NCBI GenBank assembly: GCA_033026295.1 | Contig: CM065182.1 | Location: forward strand, 13,702,001 to 13,766,000 | Source: Channa striata | Lineage: Eukaryota; Chordata; Actinopteri; Anabantiformes; Channidae | Direction of reading: 5' to 3' | DNA length: 64,000 bases | In this document: positions 37,930-50,900 of the stretch, piece after piece | How the letters are laid out: every line of letters starts with the position of its first letter | Numbering within the stretch: position 1 is the stretch's first letter | Position numbers and translations under genes: made by a program | The notes under the pieces: generated by a model | Databases searched by the model: none | What the model saw: the letters and a program-made list of their open reading frames with translations, nothing else | Told to the model about the DNA's origin: nothing

Positions 37930-38430
37930 CCCTTCATTGAGAAGCGCGGGCCCGCGCAGCGGCTGCGGGAGCGCGCCGGTTCTTCACTTGTTTAACACAG
38001 GCGCCACCTGCTGTCCTCACCGTGACAGAGCAAGTGCAGGAGGGAAACCACGGAGGGGCGGGGACAAACAACGGGGTGGACGGGGGCAGCCGAGGCAGGT
38101 AAGGACGTTCAGTCCGACGTGTGATGTACGTTAGTGTCCTTCACCTGCGTCCGCCCACCGAGCTGCGTGTCGCAGCGGTCCGTGGAGACCCTCCCGCCCA
38201 CCCCACCACCACCGCGGAGGCGCGGACTTCGACACTTCCGTGATTGGTGACACCCATGAATTTGTGCTGACGGCGTCTTACGCCGAACTTCTTATTGATC
38301 TGACGCAGGTTCGAGAAAAACACAGGGTGTGGTAGCCACCGGAAGGTCATGTGACTCCTGTGTTTACCTACAGGTGACCGGAAACCGCCCGTTTACCGTT
38401 ACGGTGTCTGACATTAGACAAATGCCACCG
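37930..38430. promoter_or_regulatory. isolated CpG-rich patch with splice-site signals
   Basis: A sharp local rise in GC and CpG (gcgggcccgcgcagcgg near 37944) stands between the 3' ends of two convergent genes. On the plus strand a consensus donor GGCAG|GTAAGG follows 38098, and an acceptor-like tttacctacag ends at 38373, compatible with a short spliced noncoding transcript. Donor-like sites also exist on the minus strand. No conserved protein is encoded. Inference: an orphan CpG island promoter. Confidence 0.45.
38003..38014 (-). promoter_or_regulatory. CTCF-like motif (reverse orientation)
   Basis: GCCACCTGCTGT matches the reverse complement of the CTCF core consensus at 11 of 12 positions, inside the CpG-rich patch. 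Confidence 0.4.
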
Positions 38431-39260
38431 TGTCGTTTTCAGGCGACCTGCCTTCTCAGACCAGTTGTTGTATGTATAAGTAAATATTTGGCACCAGTCA
38501 TACTTTCTTACTCATATTTTCCTGTGTGTCAAACGATGACTCACAACTTATGTATGCGCTGATGTGGCGGGTTTCCTTACAAATTAATAACCAGTAGTAA
38601 CAACTGTTATAATTGTTAGAACACAATCGATGTTTTAGTTAATAGTTTCGGCTCTGGCAGATCATAAGATTCTTATTGTTGCATACTTTCCAAATAAAAT
38701 CAATTGAGCAAGTAAATAGTCAGCAGCGTAATCACGTGTTGGTTGGAAACCCGGTAATTTTCATGCACTACATTCATATAGTGTTAGTCTACATTAGGTC
38801 TGCTTCAATTTAGTCTTAATACAGATATTTAGTCTGACTTTTTTTTTTTTAAATCTAAGCAATATGATGATCAAACATTTGATACTGCCTAGAAGCCTCT
38901 GAACATACAAAAATCTTACACTAACTCTTTGGGAAATAATTAGTGTAACAACCACAGCCTCAACAGGGTCAGTCATTTTTTTAATGGCCACAAAAATAAC
39001 AAGCACAAAACTCACATCTCCTACGTCTTTTAATTACTATATGGACAGGCTGTTCGTAAAGGGGCTAAACACTCATGTGTTCTAGTCTATGATCCTAGAA
39101 GTGACCAGGGTCAAACTAAAGGCTCAGGAAGAGATAAGTGTGAGTAAATATAGCAGTTGGGTGTAATCCACTGCTTGCATTCCATTATCTAGGTGCTCAT
39201 CTCATGCTATTACAGTGGAGGGAGACAGTTGACATCAATGAAATAGTTTGTTCCCCAGAA
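38431..39260. other. AT-rich intergenic DNA
   Basis: No gene or element is recognisable between the CpG patch and the 3' end of the ADP/ATP carrier gene. Confidence 0.5.
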
Positions 39261-39264
39261 TATA

Positions 39265-39270
39265 TTTATT
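39265..39270 (-). terminator. polyadenylation signal of the ADP/ATP carrier gene
   Basis: TTTATT on the plus strand reads AATAAA on the minus strand, 240 bases beyond the stop codon. This gives a compact 3' UTR typical of this gene family. Confidence 0.65.
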
Positions 39271-39509
39271 CAAGATGGGACAATACAAACCTAGTGAATG
39301 ACATTGAGGAGGTATCAGATTTCTTACAGGAATGACATTGGTAAAGAGGGTGTGGAACGTTTAAAATCATAGATGCACAACATAGAGCCATCACCCACAA
39401 CTAGTGGTGACACTATTGTTTGTTCCCATAAATAAGGCAGAATGCAGAGTCCATAAAAATGGAAAGTTATTACATTTAGCCAAATTGGACAGTGATGTGA
39501 CAACATGAA

Positions 39510-39667
39510 TTAGATGTATTTCTTCATCTCATCGTACAACACCAGTACGAAGGCGCCGCCCATGCCTCGGAGCACGTTGGACCAAGCTCCCTTGAAGAAA
39601 GCCTTGCTACCCTCATCCCTTGCAATCTTACGCCAGCAGTCAATGGTCCCGCTGTACATGATATCAG
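39510..39667 (-). CDS. slc25a5: slc25a5 exon 4
   Basis: Acceptor CCTCAG lies just upstream on the minus strand. Encodes ADIMYSGT through the terminal YDEMKKYI and a TAA stop at 39512-39510. Confidence 0.95.
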
Positions 39668-41520
39668 CTGAGGATGGAAAGAGAGTAAGCTTAATAAGAA
39701 GTTTTCCAGTAAATGGGTATTAAACCAGTTTGGTTCCAAAGGTACTTTAGTCTATTAACTGCAGATCCAACAGGCCATATGCAATGTAAATGTCTGTCAA
39801 CATATTAAATGGCAAAGGTTTTCATCCACACCAACTCACCTCCTTTACGTCCTGACTGCATCATCATACGCCTACGGACAGTATCGAAGGGGTAAGAGGT
39901 CAGGCCAGCAACAGCTGTCACAGTCTGTGCAATCATCCAGCTCACCAATATGTGGGTGTTTTTGGGGTCTGGAAGCATACCTGGGAAAAGAGGGGAAAAA
40001 ACTAGGGGGTTATACATCTAAAAGACAAACTATTCTTTTGAGAAACTTAAGGATATTTTGTAAAACCAGCATACCCTTAGCTGTGTCATAGATGCCAAAG
40101 TATGCGGCCCTGTAGATGATGATGCCCTGCACAGAGACGTTGAATCCCTGGTACAAGCCTTTTAGACCGTCAGACCTGAAGATTTTCACCAGGCAGTCTC
40201 CCAGACCCTTGAACTCTCTTTCTTGTCCAGCCTTTCCTACGTCGGCAGCCAGACGTGTTCGGGCAAAGTCGAGGGGATACACGAAACAGAGAGATGTAGC
40301 TCCGGCGGCTCCACCAGATGCCAGGTTACCTGCAAAGTACCTCCAGAACTGGGTGCGCTTGTCGACGCCATCAAGAAAGATCTTCTTATACTTGTCCTTG
40401 AAGGCAAAGTTGAGGGCCTGGGTGGGGAAATATCTGATGACATTGGCAAGGTTGCCTCTCCAGAAGGAAAGGACCCCTTGCTCCTTGGGAATACGGACAA
40501 CACAGTCCATAATACCCTTGTACTGCTTATCTGCGGTGATCTGCTTACTAGCATGCTGGACCTGAAATTATAAAAAAGAAATCAAAGTTTAAAATAGGGA
40601 AACAAATTGATCGTTGAGCTTGTAACAATCACAAGGTCTCCTTGTTGTGACCTTGTACCCAGTAAAGTTGTGATAATTGCTATAAAAGCTCCGCACTAAT
40701 AAATTTCAGAGCTATCAGTGTTTACTAGTGATCAAGAGACGATGGATGATATGCTGAGGTTAATCTACCAAACATGAATTTGAGACAGAAAACATAACGT
40801 TAATCCCGACATTAAAAGATCATATGATAGGTGGAGACCAGTCAAGGATAAAAAACAATGCCGATTTACAGGCTGAACCGAACCTGGGTGTAAAACTTGT
40901 TGACCCGGCTGTGAATGACTAAAGCCGGGCCTTGGTAACCACAACCACAGTAAGTTAGCGAAGACAAGGCGGTGCACTAGTCAGGATTTCATCGTAAAAT
41001 ACAGCAACATTAATCCAGACATAAAGCTATGTGGCAACTGGCTATGAAAATGTTAGAGTTACAAATAATCTAGAGGACTTAAGATGTTTCTGTACAGGTT
41101 GTCCCAGTGTCCCCACAACCGTTTGTCCTTTGTTAGCTACACCGGCTAAGGTTAACATAGGAAGCTAACATTAGCAGCCGGGCCGGTGTAGGTCATTTCC
41201 CATCATAGGATGACCTTAAATTCTATAACCTATCGCTTTCAAAAGGTCATAATTTCTACATTAACAGCACATTCCACCTAACCATAATACAAATCTGTGA
41301 TTACATGATGGAAGGAGACAGTAGGTAATTTGGCTACGATCAATGATAGATGGCAAGATCACCGATGCTAGCCGGCTAACACTGTAAGCCTTCCGGAAGG
41401 CAGTTTTACCTGAAGGAGAAGCTTCACTCTCTCGATGGGGGCAACGGCTGTTTTGGAGATGGCTGCGGAAATACCACCGGCCAAGAAATCCTTGGCGAAA
41501 GAGATTGCCTGATCACTCAT
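39510..41520 (-). CDS. slc25a5: ADP/ATP translocase (mitochondrial carrier, ANT2-like)
   Basis: Exchanges cytosolic ADP for matrix ATP across the inner mitochondrial membrane. Four exons join to 897 nt, exactly the 298 residues usual for the family: 41520-41410, 40561-40075, 39980-39840 and 39667-39510. All three carrier-repeat signatures are present (PIERVK, PLDFAR, PFDTVR), as is the ADP/ATP-carrier signature RRRMMM. Exon lengths of 111, 487, 141 and 158 nt match the vertebrate ANT gene structure. The protein starts MSDQAISFAKDF and ends YDEMKKYI. Residues such as KKIFLDGVDK favour slc25a5 over slc25a4; slc25a6 cannot be fully excluded. No defect is seen. It is transcribed toward zbtb20, tail to tail. 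Confidence 0.95.
39840..39980 (-). CDS. slc25a5: slc25a5 exon 3
   Basis: Acceptor TTTTCCCAG, donor GTGAGT. Encodes MLPDPKNTHILVSWMIAQ through the RRRMMMQSGRKG signature. Confidence 0.95.
40075..40561 (-). CDS. slc25a5: slc25a5 exon 2
   Basis: Acceptor AATTTCAG, donor GTATGC. 487 nt encoding VQHASKQ through IYDTAKG, with the second carrier signature PLDFAR. Confidence 0.95.
41410..41520 (-). CDS. slc25a5: slc25a5 exon 1
   Basis: Begins at ATG 41520-41518 and encodes 37 codons ending KLLLQ at a GTAAAA donor. Includes the first carrier signature PIERVK. The start is the only ATG in frame here and gives the family's usual N-terminus. Confidence 0.95.
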
Positions 41521-41880
41521 GTTACGATGTTGTTTGGGTGCCTTTCAGGAAACCAGTATACAAGATATAACCCCACTGCCCTCTACGGCTGATGGCCTGC
41601 ACCGACGAAATGGCCGATTCTACAGCCGCCTTGGCAATTTATATGAGACAAAGGATCGCGAGAGAACACGAGAAGTGTAAATACGAGTCTTTGGTCGTCA
41701 CGCGGTTCTCCGCCAATGAAACGGTCCGGGTAGTAAATACGTCACTGTGCGTCATTTTCTCGGCTTCAGGCTGAATGATTCGGTTAGTACAAAATGCACG
41801 TGAAATGATTTCATTTAAGCAGAAAAGCAAACGCGTCGCAGTTTGTGCTTGTTCTCGCCCGCAGAACACGGTTTACTGCC
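41521..41880 (-). promoter_or_regulatory. slc25a5 promoter region
   Basis: On the minus strand a TATA-like TTATATC lies at 41570-41564, about 45 bases before the ATG, which would imply a short 5' UTR. Further up, the sequence is CpG-richer. It contains a YY1-like AAATGGCC word (41608-41615, plus strand) and a CCAAT word at 41712-41716 (plus strand). Element functions are inferred from motif matches only. Confidence 0.45.
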
Positions 41881-44470
41881 ACACAACAATGAGGACAGCG
41901 GCTCCACATTTGTACTCCAACCAAAGAACGTCACAAGGACATAGAGATCTTAAATCTGTCTGTAATAACAGCATTTAATAATGACATAATAACTAATGAT
42001 AGATAATTACCAACGACTGAAAAAATAAGAATGATAACGCATGGACATTTACTTAACTTATTATTGACTTTCTGTATTTCATATGACTTGTGTATATCTT
42101 ACAACTATTACTAGACTATTACCAAACAAATATATTATTACATACCAAGTAAAATATAGATTATTTAAATTCAGTAGAAATTAGAGTTTGTATTTATCAA
42201 TACATGTAAATAGGTACTACTATTACTGAGTGTTCTAATTGTGGGATAAAAGGTACAGTACAGTGAAGTAGGATTATAAAGTGGGATACAGGTGGATTAT
42301 ATTCCACTGCTGACTGTCACCATCAGTTCAGCAGCACGATTGTGTGACGGTATGAATCAGACAGCAGTAAGTTCTGCAAAAATGCTGAAAACCTCAAAAG
42401 TTTCACTTATCAAGACTCCGCATATTTAAAGTCATCCACTAGAGGGTGGCAAGATACCTCAAATATTTTTCTCTGGACATTTCCTGGAATAATTATACAG
42501 TAGGTGGACATGAATTACAAATGAGCTTACAAATAAAACTCCGAAACTTGATTTAACAAGAAATTAATATAATAAATATTAATTTATTTAATATTTTGGA
42601 ACTGCCATATCTAATTCTTTCTTGGCAATGCAGTGCATCTACAGTGCTATTTGTAATATATCTGCATAAGTGCCATCATTTGTCTTTATTGACTTCCCTT
42701 TATACTTCAATATTGTGTAGATATATCCTGGTAGTCTGTATGTTCCTGTGATTTGTAATTTGACATTTGTTCAATTTTAAATTTTATTTAAAATTTGTAT
42801 TAATTATTAAATAAATGTATTATATTACATTAAATAATTATTTAAAAATTTTCTAAAAAAGAAAAGTAGCTAACAAACTGAAACAAATTCCGTCTAATAT
42901 AATAGTTGTAGTAACAGGTATAACAGAAACACCTCATCACCAACACTTCTTTAAAACACTTTTTAAAAAAGCATCGATACATTCCATCAATTTCAGCACC
43001 TCCTCTATTTGTAAAACTACTGTGTGACGTAAAGTCCCACTTTGAAAAATATTGCATAAAACCATGATGGCCTTCTTTCATGCACAGTGTTGACCACACA
43101 GAGGAGCTGCTGTGCCGTGCAGTCAGCTCTGAATCTCCTTTGACTAATCCAGGCATTTCTGGAGCTGGGGCAAGAGAAGACCAAGATCACCATAAAATAA
43201 ACCGACCTGTCTCAGGACACGGTGGCCAACACGTTGTAAAACTGTATTTACTGATGCACTATAAAAACTGTTTGATGCTACAGTAAAATCAACTTTATAA
43301 AGAGAAGACGGATTAGTCTGAGCAAGGTCGCCTTGTGCTGTCATGGTTACTGTCGCTGATAACATTGTCTTATTAAATGTTTTGCTTTGTTCTTGTTTGG
43401 TTGGATGTGCATTTTAATGACAGTCACTGTCCACTTGTGTTTCTTGCTGCCACTTGAGCATCCAATTGAACAGAATGTGTAAATTAATCCACTAATCCCT
43501 CTGCTGTCTTTTAATTACAGTGAGGACAACAGGTCATTAGCACGCGCTGTGCTATTTTAAATAGCTTTTGTTCTCTTTTAGTGATTGGCAGTGGTGAGTT
43601 TATTTAATCATATTTTAATTGCATCATTTTACTACAAAAGGGGGTTACTTCATGGAGCTTTAAGCCAAAACATGCAAGGACGATCTATTACAATTTTCTC
43701 TATCACGTATGCAAATAAAAATATATAAGGAGTTAAATTGCTTTTTTTCCAAAATACAAGATTGTGATTTCATGTGCAAATGTAGTACTGCAACATATAC
43801 AACTATAAAGAGCTGTAACGTTTTTATCTGTACATGCATAGTCCCAAACTACATAATAAAGCTGCCAAGACACCCCAGTGTGCCATGTGTGCCACTTTCC
43901 TATTTTTCACCACATGTCTCCTCCCCTGGACTGAGCAACTTCCCAACCACAGGTCAGCTGCAAACAATGTCTCCAGTGGAAAAAGTCCAGATTTCACAGT
44001 CCCAGTCCTGCTGAAAGCTGATATGCACGGACAGGCTGTGAGGCGGCCTCCTCTCCAAGCAGAGCAGGGACATATTTACCATTTACGCTCACCTCAGCAG
44101 ACACAGATTGTAAAGCCCCATATCCTCTATATATAACCAGCATCATGGTCCGAATGGAAAAAGAAAGTGTCTCTGCAGGAAATTGGTGCTGTGCGTCTTC
44201 AGCAGTAAATGGTCACCAGTGTAGATCATTATGAGTTTCAAGCTCAGAGGCTTTATTGTTCATTCAGTGGAGATGTGCTTTGAACACAGTCAGTCTTTAA
44301 GCCATTAAAAGCAAAACCAAATCAACCTATTCAGTTAATTAAGTGGGTGAGTGAGTGTTGGGCTCCAAATACATAACTTGCCCCCCCTCCACTAAACACA
44401 AATGATTTGAATACAGTTAAAAATACGCAGCTTGTGTTGTCCATCACATTAATGTCTGAACCTGTCAGCA
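41881..44470. other. AT-rich intergenic DNA between slc25a5 and gfra4
   Basis: The two genes are divergent here. Mostly AT-rich with long A/T stretches at 42540-42860. A less AT-rich piece around 43060-43250 has no recognisable family. Only the CTCF-like motif is worth naming. Confidence 0.5.
42436..42447 (+). promoter_or_regulatory. CTCF-like motif (forward orientation)
   Basis: CCACTAGAGGGT matches the CTCF core consensus CCASYAGRKGGC at 11 of 12 positions and is followed by GGCA. It lies between two divergent genes, a natural place for an insulator. Confidence 0.4.
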
Positions 44471-44479
44471 ACAACCCAG

Positions 44480-44914
44480 CTGTTCCCCCACAGGAAACAT
44501 TCACACGGGGCCAATCACACTGCGCCTCCGTCGGAGATGCGCCGGTGCAGCCTCAGAGCTCAGATCTCAACTCCAGCCGGACACAACTGTGGAGCTGCGA
44601 CACCTCAGCCCCGACCGTGCGGGGAGGCTGGCGAGAAGCTGCAGGGACAGAGAACTTTTTTTGGCTTAGAAATCTACCGAATGGGAGCCGCGAAATAAAT
44701 GGGACGACGATAATCGCGAGAAGCCGAATCCATCCAGTTGCGCGTACGGTTTAGTTTCGCCAACTTTGCGCGCTAGAAGCCTCCGACCTGCCTCCGTCCG
44801 CACGCAGCAGCAGCAGAAGCAGCAGCAGCAGAGAAGGAGGCTGGATGTGGCAGGAGACGGGTCACTGAGCTGCAGCGAGCCGGGTGCCCAGATCCTCAGT
44901 CCCCCAAGTCTCCA
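44480..44914 (+). promoter_or_regulatory. gfra4 promoter and 5' UTR
   Basis: CpG-rich sequence from about 44510 leads into a purine-rich leader with an imperfect CAG run (about 44805-44831), typical of a GC-rich vertebrate 5' UTR. No clear TATA box is seen. The transcription start cannot be placed from sequence alone. Confidence 0.5.
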
Positions 44915-44969
44915 ATGTCACAGGACAGGATGATGATCATTGGACTTCTGCTCAATGTCTTCTCTCACG
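44915..44969 (+). CDS. gfra4: gfra4 exon 1: signal peptide
   Basis: ATG at 44915 gives MSQDRMMIIGLLLNVFSHG. Internal Met codons at 44930 and 44933 could also serve as starts and leave a similar signal peptide. Donor CACG|GTAAGA, phase 1. Confidence 0.75.
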
Positions 44970-47900
44970 GTAAGACGCGCATCATGTTCTTCGAGCTGGG
45001 ACACGGGCTCACCGTCTTTTAAACGTGCACATGTTGGCTTCAGATAATTTCTTTTTGTAAAGACGTCTTGCAACCAAAAAACTTGAACATGTCTGCCAGA
45101 AAATGTGGTGAACATGTGTGGGGTGAAATGCTGGGGTTTGTAACAAAGCCTCAGTCCGAGGGGGCAGCAAGAGGCTGGGCTCCAGTTATCATCATGTTCC
45201 TGATGGTAACGAGTTTAAAAAACTAAACCAGAGGACACAAACCCAGGTTTTTACTGAAATATTTCTATGCCATAAATTGTGGCAGGTTTTAGTGAAACTT
45301 TTCAGGTGACTTCCAAAATAACATCACAGATCCATAAAATCACTTCCCCATTCATTATCTAACGAGCAGATTTTATAAGATTTTATATGTGGATGACATC
45401 ATGTGTTCAGGTCTGTTGGATGTGTTCCAAAGAGAGCTGTTCATCTCCTAAATATTGATCGGGATGTCCTAGATTATGAAAGTGTCACACATGAACTGGT
45501 GTTTTCCTTAATGTGAAAGTGTTTTAGTCGCTACAGTTGTTAATCACTGAGATTTTTTTGGGTAAAATGCGCAAATTCATAACTTTATAGTGGTACCATA
45601 AAAAACAACTTTAAAATATCAGTGCGTTATGAATCTTTGCCCCAAAGATGGTGACAGATTTGTCTGTGGTATTTGACATTAATGTAGATGAATTTGGATT
45701 TCTCCACTACATCACACAGACACACACATGCTCCTGCAAATTGAGTTATAATCATTTACATCAATAATAATGACTGTGGCTGGATTGGAGAGCTCCCAGT
45801 GGAGCATAAAACTTGTTGATATGTGGTTACTGATATTCAATTATGTCATATTTGATCAGCAGACATTTCGCTATGCTTTAAATGTGGTTAATTCAGACCG
45901 TTTGAAAAAAAATATTCTCATGAAACACAACTACACCCTGCCAACACTGTATTTGTTGGGCTTATTTCAGTATTACAGCAGGTGTGGGCTTTGCTGCATC
46001 CAGGAAAAAAAAAACAGATAATATCAGGTGAGGCTGTCCATTAGAGATTAGTATCATAAAATGATGAATGCTTTCATGTGAATGTCAAATCTTTCAGGCA
46101 CCCAGTATATCATTCAGTGCGTCAGATCCACCTCTCAGGCACTTTGGTGGAATCACACCAAGAAAAGCTGTTATGTTCAAACGCTATTTAATTGACATCA
46201 GAGTCATTACAAATGCAAATGAGGCTGTCATGATGCTGAATTCTGCCATTATACCGAAATGCAACATTAGAAATTATTGGGTTTTGATTTTGTTAATGAT
46301 GCCAGTGAAATCTGTGCAGACGTCCTTAAATCAGGCTTCTGACAAATCTGCTGTTCAGTTGTGATTTTTTTTCTGTTGGCAGTTTTCAAGGCTGATTGGA
46401 GATTTCAAAGTCTCATTCTAATGGACGTTCACCTTTCAGTTCTAGCCTACAGGTAGTGTCTAAATAGTCCATTGAACTATATTCAATCCAATTCAGTGTT
46501 ATTTCTACCTTGTAATTTGTTTGATCTTGTATGACTCTGTGACCCGAAGACAGAATGACAGTGGCATCTTTTCAGGTGAACAGCAGCTTTCCTAAAATGC
46601 CTTTCGCCACTGTTGCTCCACAAAGACAGCACCTAAAATCTTGCCAAACTCAACATTATTATCATGTGTGTTCCCACAAGGGAAACATCAGAAACGTTCT
46701 GTGAGGAAAAGCCTCTTCATGTCTTTGAAAAACACATAAACACAAGAAGGATTCTGTGTCACATTCATCTAATTTATGCAGTTAAAGCAGCTGTTTTATT
46801 AATTGAATACTCAAATGCAGTGATTCTCTCCTATTCGTAATTCTGCTTATTGTTGGCATGGGTTTTCATTGTTTAAACATGTTGTCTGTTGCTTTTTTTC
46901 TAGGTTAATAACAGTGTAATGGAAAGACATGTCACAACACATGAGATCACTTTGGATGTGATCATATCTTTGCCCACATAAATCAGTGGTAAGCTGGCTA
47001 TTGTTGAGGGGCATTAAACCAGAGTTTGACCCTTTGCTGCTAGGCCTTTGTGGATTATGGCTAAAGTCCCAGTGCAGCCCGGTGACTGGTGATTGACTGT
47101 TGCTATTTTGGTGCTTCATTTAGTTGATGTGATTGGACCATAACAGAGTTGTCATAAATTGATTAGAGCTCATTTTCAGGCTGTGTAAAGTTACACAGGT
47201 CTTAGGTGAACTCACACGTGCTCGAGCTTCTTCTGTTCAGAGATTGACTATTTGATTTAGACACAGAGGGGTGTGATTGCCTTCACCTTCTACCCAGAGA
47301 TTTATCCAAACGTTGTCCTCCTTATCTTCCCAGCTGTGCTGTAGACTCTCCTCAAGCATTGTCTTTACACACTCCCCATCAGTAATTCAGTTTAGTTTAG
47401 GACAACACATAAAGATTAAATTGGGAACATGCACATTGGACATTACATAGATAAAAAACATAAGGTGGACTGAATACACAGTTCCTGTAGTAGTATTGTA
47501 CGTATTAGTTGAAATATTTTATATTGGTAGAAGGATGATGGAGATGGAGCTGCCCAGGCAAGAGGGCAAGAGGACGACCAAGGAGGAGATATATGGATGT
47601 TCTAACAGAGGACATGAGGTTAGCTGGTGTCAGAGAGAATGATGCCCAGGATAGAGTGAAGTGGAAAAGGATGATTCGCTGTGGCAACCCCTGATGGGAA
47701 AAGCCCAAAGAGAAGTAGTAGTAGTAGTTGAAATATTTCAATTACTTAAAATGTCCATTTCAAGCACATTTGTGACATTAAAATGTAGATTTTTGAAGGA
47801 CGCCTGCAGTTTCTCACAGCTTATTGTGAAGCTTATTGCATAAAAACACAAAGTTTCCTGAAATATAATTTGTATACTGTGTCTGTCATCGCCTGTAAGG

Positions 47901-50900
47901 TATTTGTGTGTGCTCTGCATATTGATTGTCACTTGAACATGCTTGATGGCTCCAGCAAAAACCTACATCGTTACGTGTGCTGTTGTCTGGCCAAGAAATT
48001 ATTTGGCACATTGTAATGTAGGACTGCAACAAGCAGCAGAAGCCAGAAACCTGAAATATTCACACAGCTCCAGACACCCTGACTGGCTGAGTCAATACCT
48101 GATGCAAGTATGCATTTTACCTGGAGTACAGACGAGGGATGTTGTCTCCATTATGTGGCTTCTCAATCCAGCAGCACAGCTCATTAAATGAAACCTTCTC
48201 TGTGAACTGGATGCGTTGGGTTAGTGTTTATTCAGAACATGAAATGATACTGTGGATGCTTCAACCAAAAGCCGACAACATATTTTCAGAATATGCATAG
48301 TCAAAGCGTTTTACCATTTTTTGTGCACTGTTTTTTTTTTAGTTTTGCTCTCTTTTGTTTTTAGAAAAAAGCCACAGATACAGCTAACCACCCGTGCGTA
48401 ATAGGATCATAATTGCTCCATTTTGGGCAAACTGTTCGTACCTCTACTATCTGCTCAAGTAACATGCACTCTTTGAGTTGCTTAGTCCTCGCCGCAAGAG
48501 TGCATTTTGTTGAAGGCTGCACAGAGCTGAGGTTCCCTCTGCCGTGCGTGTGCATGAAAACAGATTAAAACCGATGCAAATCTGCTGAACTTTTCAAAAA
48601 TTCAGTAACACAGAGATTCAGTCTTGTTAGCTTCCACAAACTGAGGAGCATACAATGGTGTAATTTACCCATTCCATACAAAACAGGTTTTGTGGTAGCA
48701 AGGTACTTTCTCAAACAGTTGAAACATAGCCAAGTTGTTCTTTGAAGTGGACTGTACTTTACATTTATCTGCTATTTACTGCAACTGTATGTGGGTTCTA
48801 TGCTTGGATGCAGTATGTTGTTTCTTCCATCAGCTTGGAGAATGAACACATGCAGTGTGAACTTAACTTAAATCTGGCAGGTGTGTCATAATGAAGGAAC
48901 TGAGAAGGAAAGAGTTGTAAAGATGCGAGCAGCAATTGCTTAAGAAGGAGGGTTTCAGTGATTCTGTTAGAGGGACAAAGGTCAGGGGTCAACACAATAT
49001 GTAGTAAAGATGGAAGAAGTTTGGAAGAAGATCAGCATGGATGAAGAATGGAGAATATTTATTTACTTCCTGCTGTGTTGGTTTTCTGATCATGGGATCA
49101 TTTGCACTATGCTGCACTTTTGGAAACTTACAAAAATATTTGATATTTTAAACATTAAAGGCTTTAGTGCAGTAGTCACACAAATAACTAAAAATACGTA
49201 AATTTCCACAGTAGAAACAAAACCCACCCTGTCTCTTTAAAGTGCTGCCTGACCACCCAGAGCAACAGCTGTTTTTATGTTATAACGATGTGCAATCTGT
49301 GAAGCACATGTTTAATGTTAATAGGAAGTTTAATTTTTGAAGACGATGGGCTGATTAGTGGAAAGAGCAAAATGTAGAGCTTGGCAGAAATGATTGTGTC
49401 AGTAAATGGCACATAAGCTTTAATCAGCACTGAAAAAGCAGCTGTGTCCCACCTGAGGAAACACCTCCATCCACTGCTGTACAAAGACGGAACAGAACTT
49501 TGTTTAGGATCAAGTTTGTTCTTAAGCGTATTCAGTGCCGGGAGTCTTCAGCTACATAACCAGAAACTGAAGAGCAATCAGGCATCCCTGCTGAGAGGCA
49601 CAGGATGAAGATGGCACAGTGTTTTTGATCCAGCTTCACTGTGTTAAATAAAGGCGTTTTCATTTTTGGAATGAGGTGGGGTCAGTCATTTGGAGATTTA
49701 AACTTTTTATTATTTATAGGCTTGGACCCAAACTGCTAATTGCTAATGTTTACAAAGACCTTGCTTTCGTTGGCCATCTGCTTTTTATAAATATAATTAT
49801 ATATATATATATATGTATTTGAATGTAGTGGGTTAAATCAAAATTAAAATGAACGTTTTGGCAGGAAAATCATTGTTACTTTTGGCTAACAAACACGCTC
49901 ATTGTCCTGCAGCTTAGGTGCTGCCATTAATTAGTCCCCAGTGTGGTCTCTAAAGGTCAATTAGAGTAGTTTAAGAGTGAAATACTGAAGACTATATATA
50001 AATTATGGAGAGATGGAAAAACATGAGAACCCATGGGAACTGTTTGTGTATAAATTTGTACAATCAAACATTCACAGTGTAGGCTGGAAAAAAACACATG
50101 AACTTGGAGATTAGTGGCATCAATAAAAAGCTAACAAGTCAGAAGTTATCAAATCTGGAGTCCAGTCAAGATGTGGGTCAGAACTTTGATTTCGTACACT
50201 TTGGCGCTCAAACATTATGAGTTTATTATTCATTAAAAAATTGTTTGAAAAATAAGGACTACAGATATTTTATGATCAAGAACTGTGGATTTTTATAAAG
50301 CGGAAACGTGTTAAAATGTCTTCTCCAGAGGTTTAAATGCTCATGCGTCCACAGTTAGAAAAGTCTGTGGCTACACAAGCGAGTCACACATGGTGCAGAG
50401 AGCATCATGATTTGGGGACGTTTTGCTGCCAAGCTCATCAAGGACACAGTATGTGGTCTGTGATGCCAAAGGTTCACTTACTTCTTACACCAGCACATTC
50501 TGTATGTTTATATCTGTATGTTTATGCTATACTTTTATGCAGATTAGATAAACATTTATGAATGTAGAAAAGCAGGTAAATCCAAAAGCTTTTTACACCA
50601 ACCAGTAGATGACAGGTCTGATGTACAAAGACACAGCGCTCAAAGAATCACTTGTGCTTTAAAAAGCCAGAGAATAATGTGCTAGTAATGAGCATAATAA
50701 AGGGCATTATTGGGATTACATTTTTTCGTTATATTTCATATAATTCAGGATATTTAGGAATGTAGGCTACTATTGTTACTTGCTAAGACAATTTATTAAG
50801 CTGCAGATATTTTTCAGTACGTAATAAACTGTTAAAGGTAGTTAGATAATATGATAAAATGTCCATTATACATGAACACAAATAAGCAAAGATCTGCATT

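Noticed and set aside
42842..43156. 104-codon minus-strand open frame between slc25a5 and gfra4
   Set aside because: Low-complexity Tyr/Phe/Cys-rich end from AT-rich DNA, no splice context and no recognisable domain. Could be an old repeat, but nothing supports a gene.
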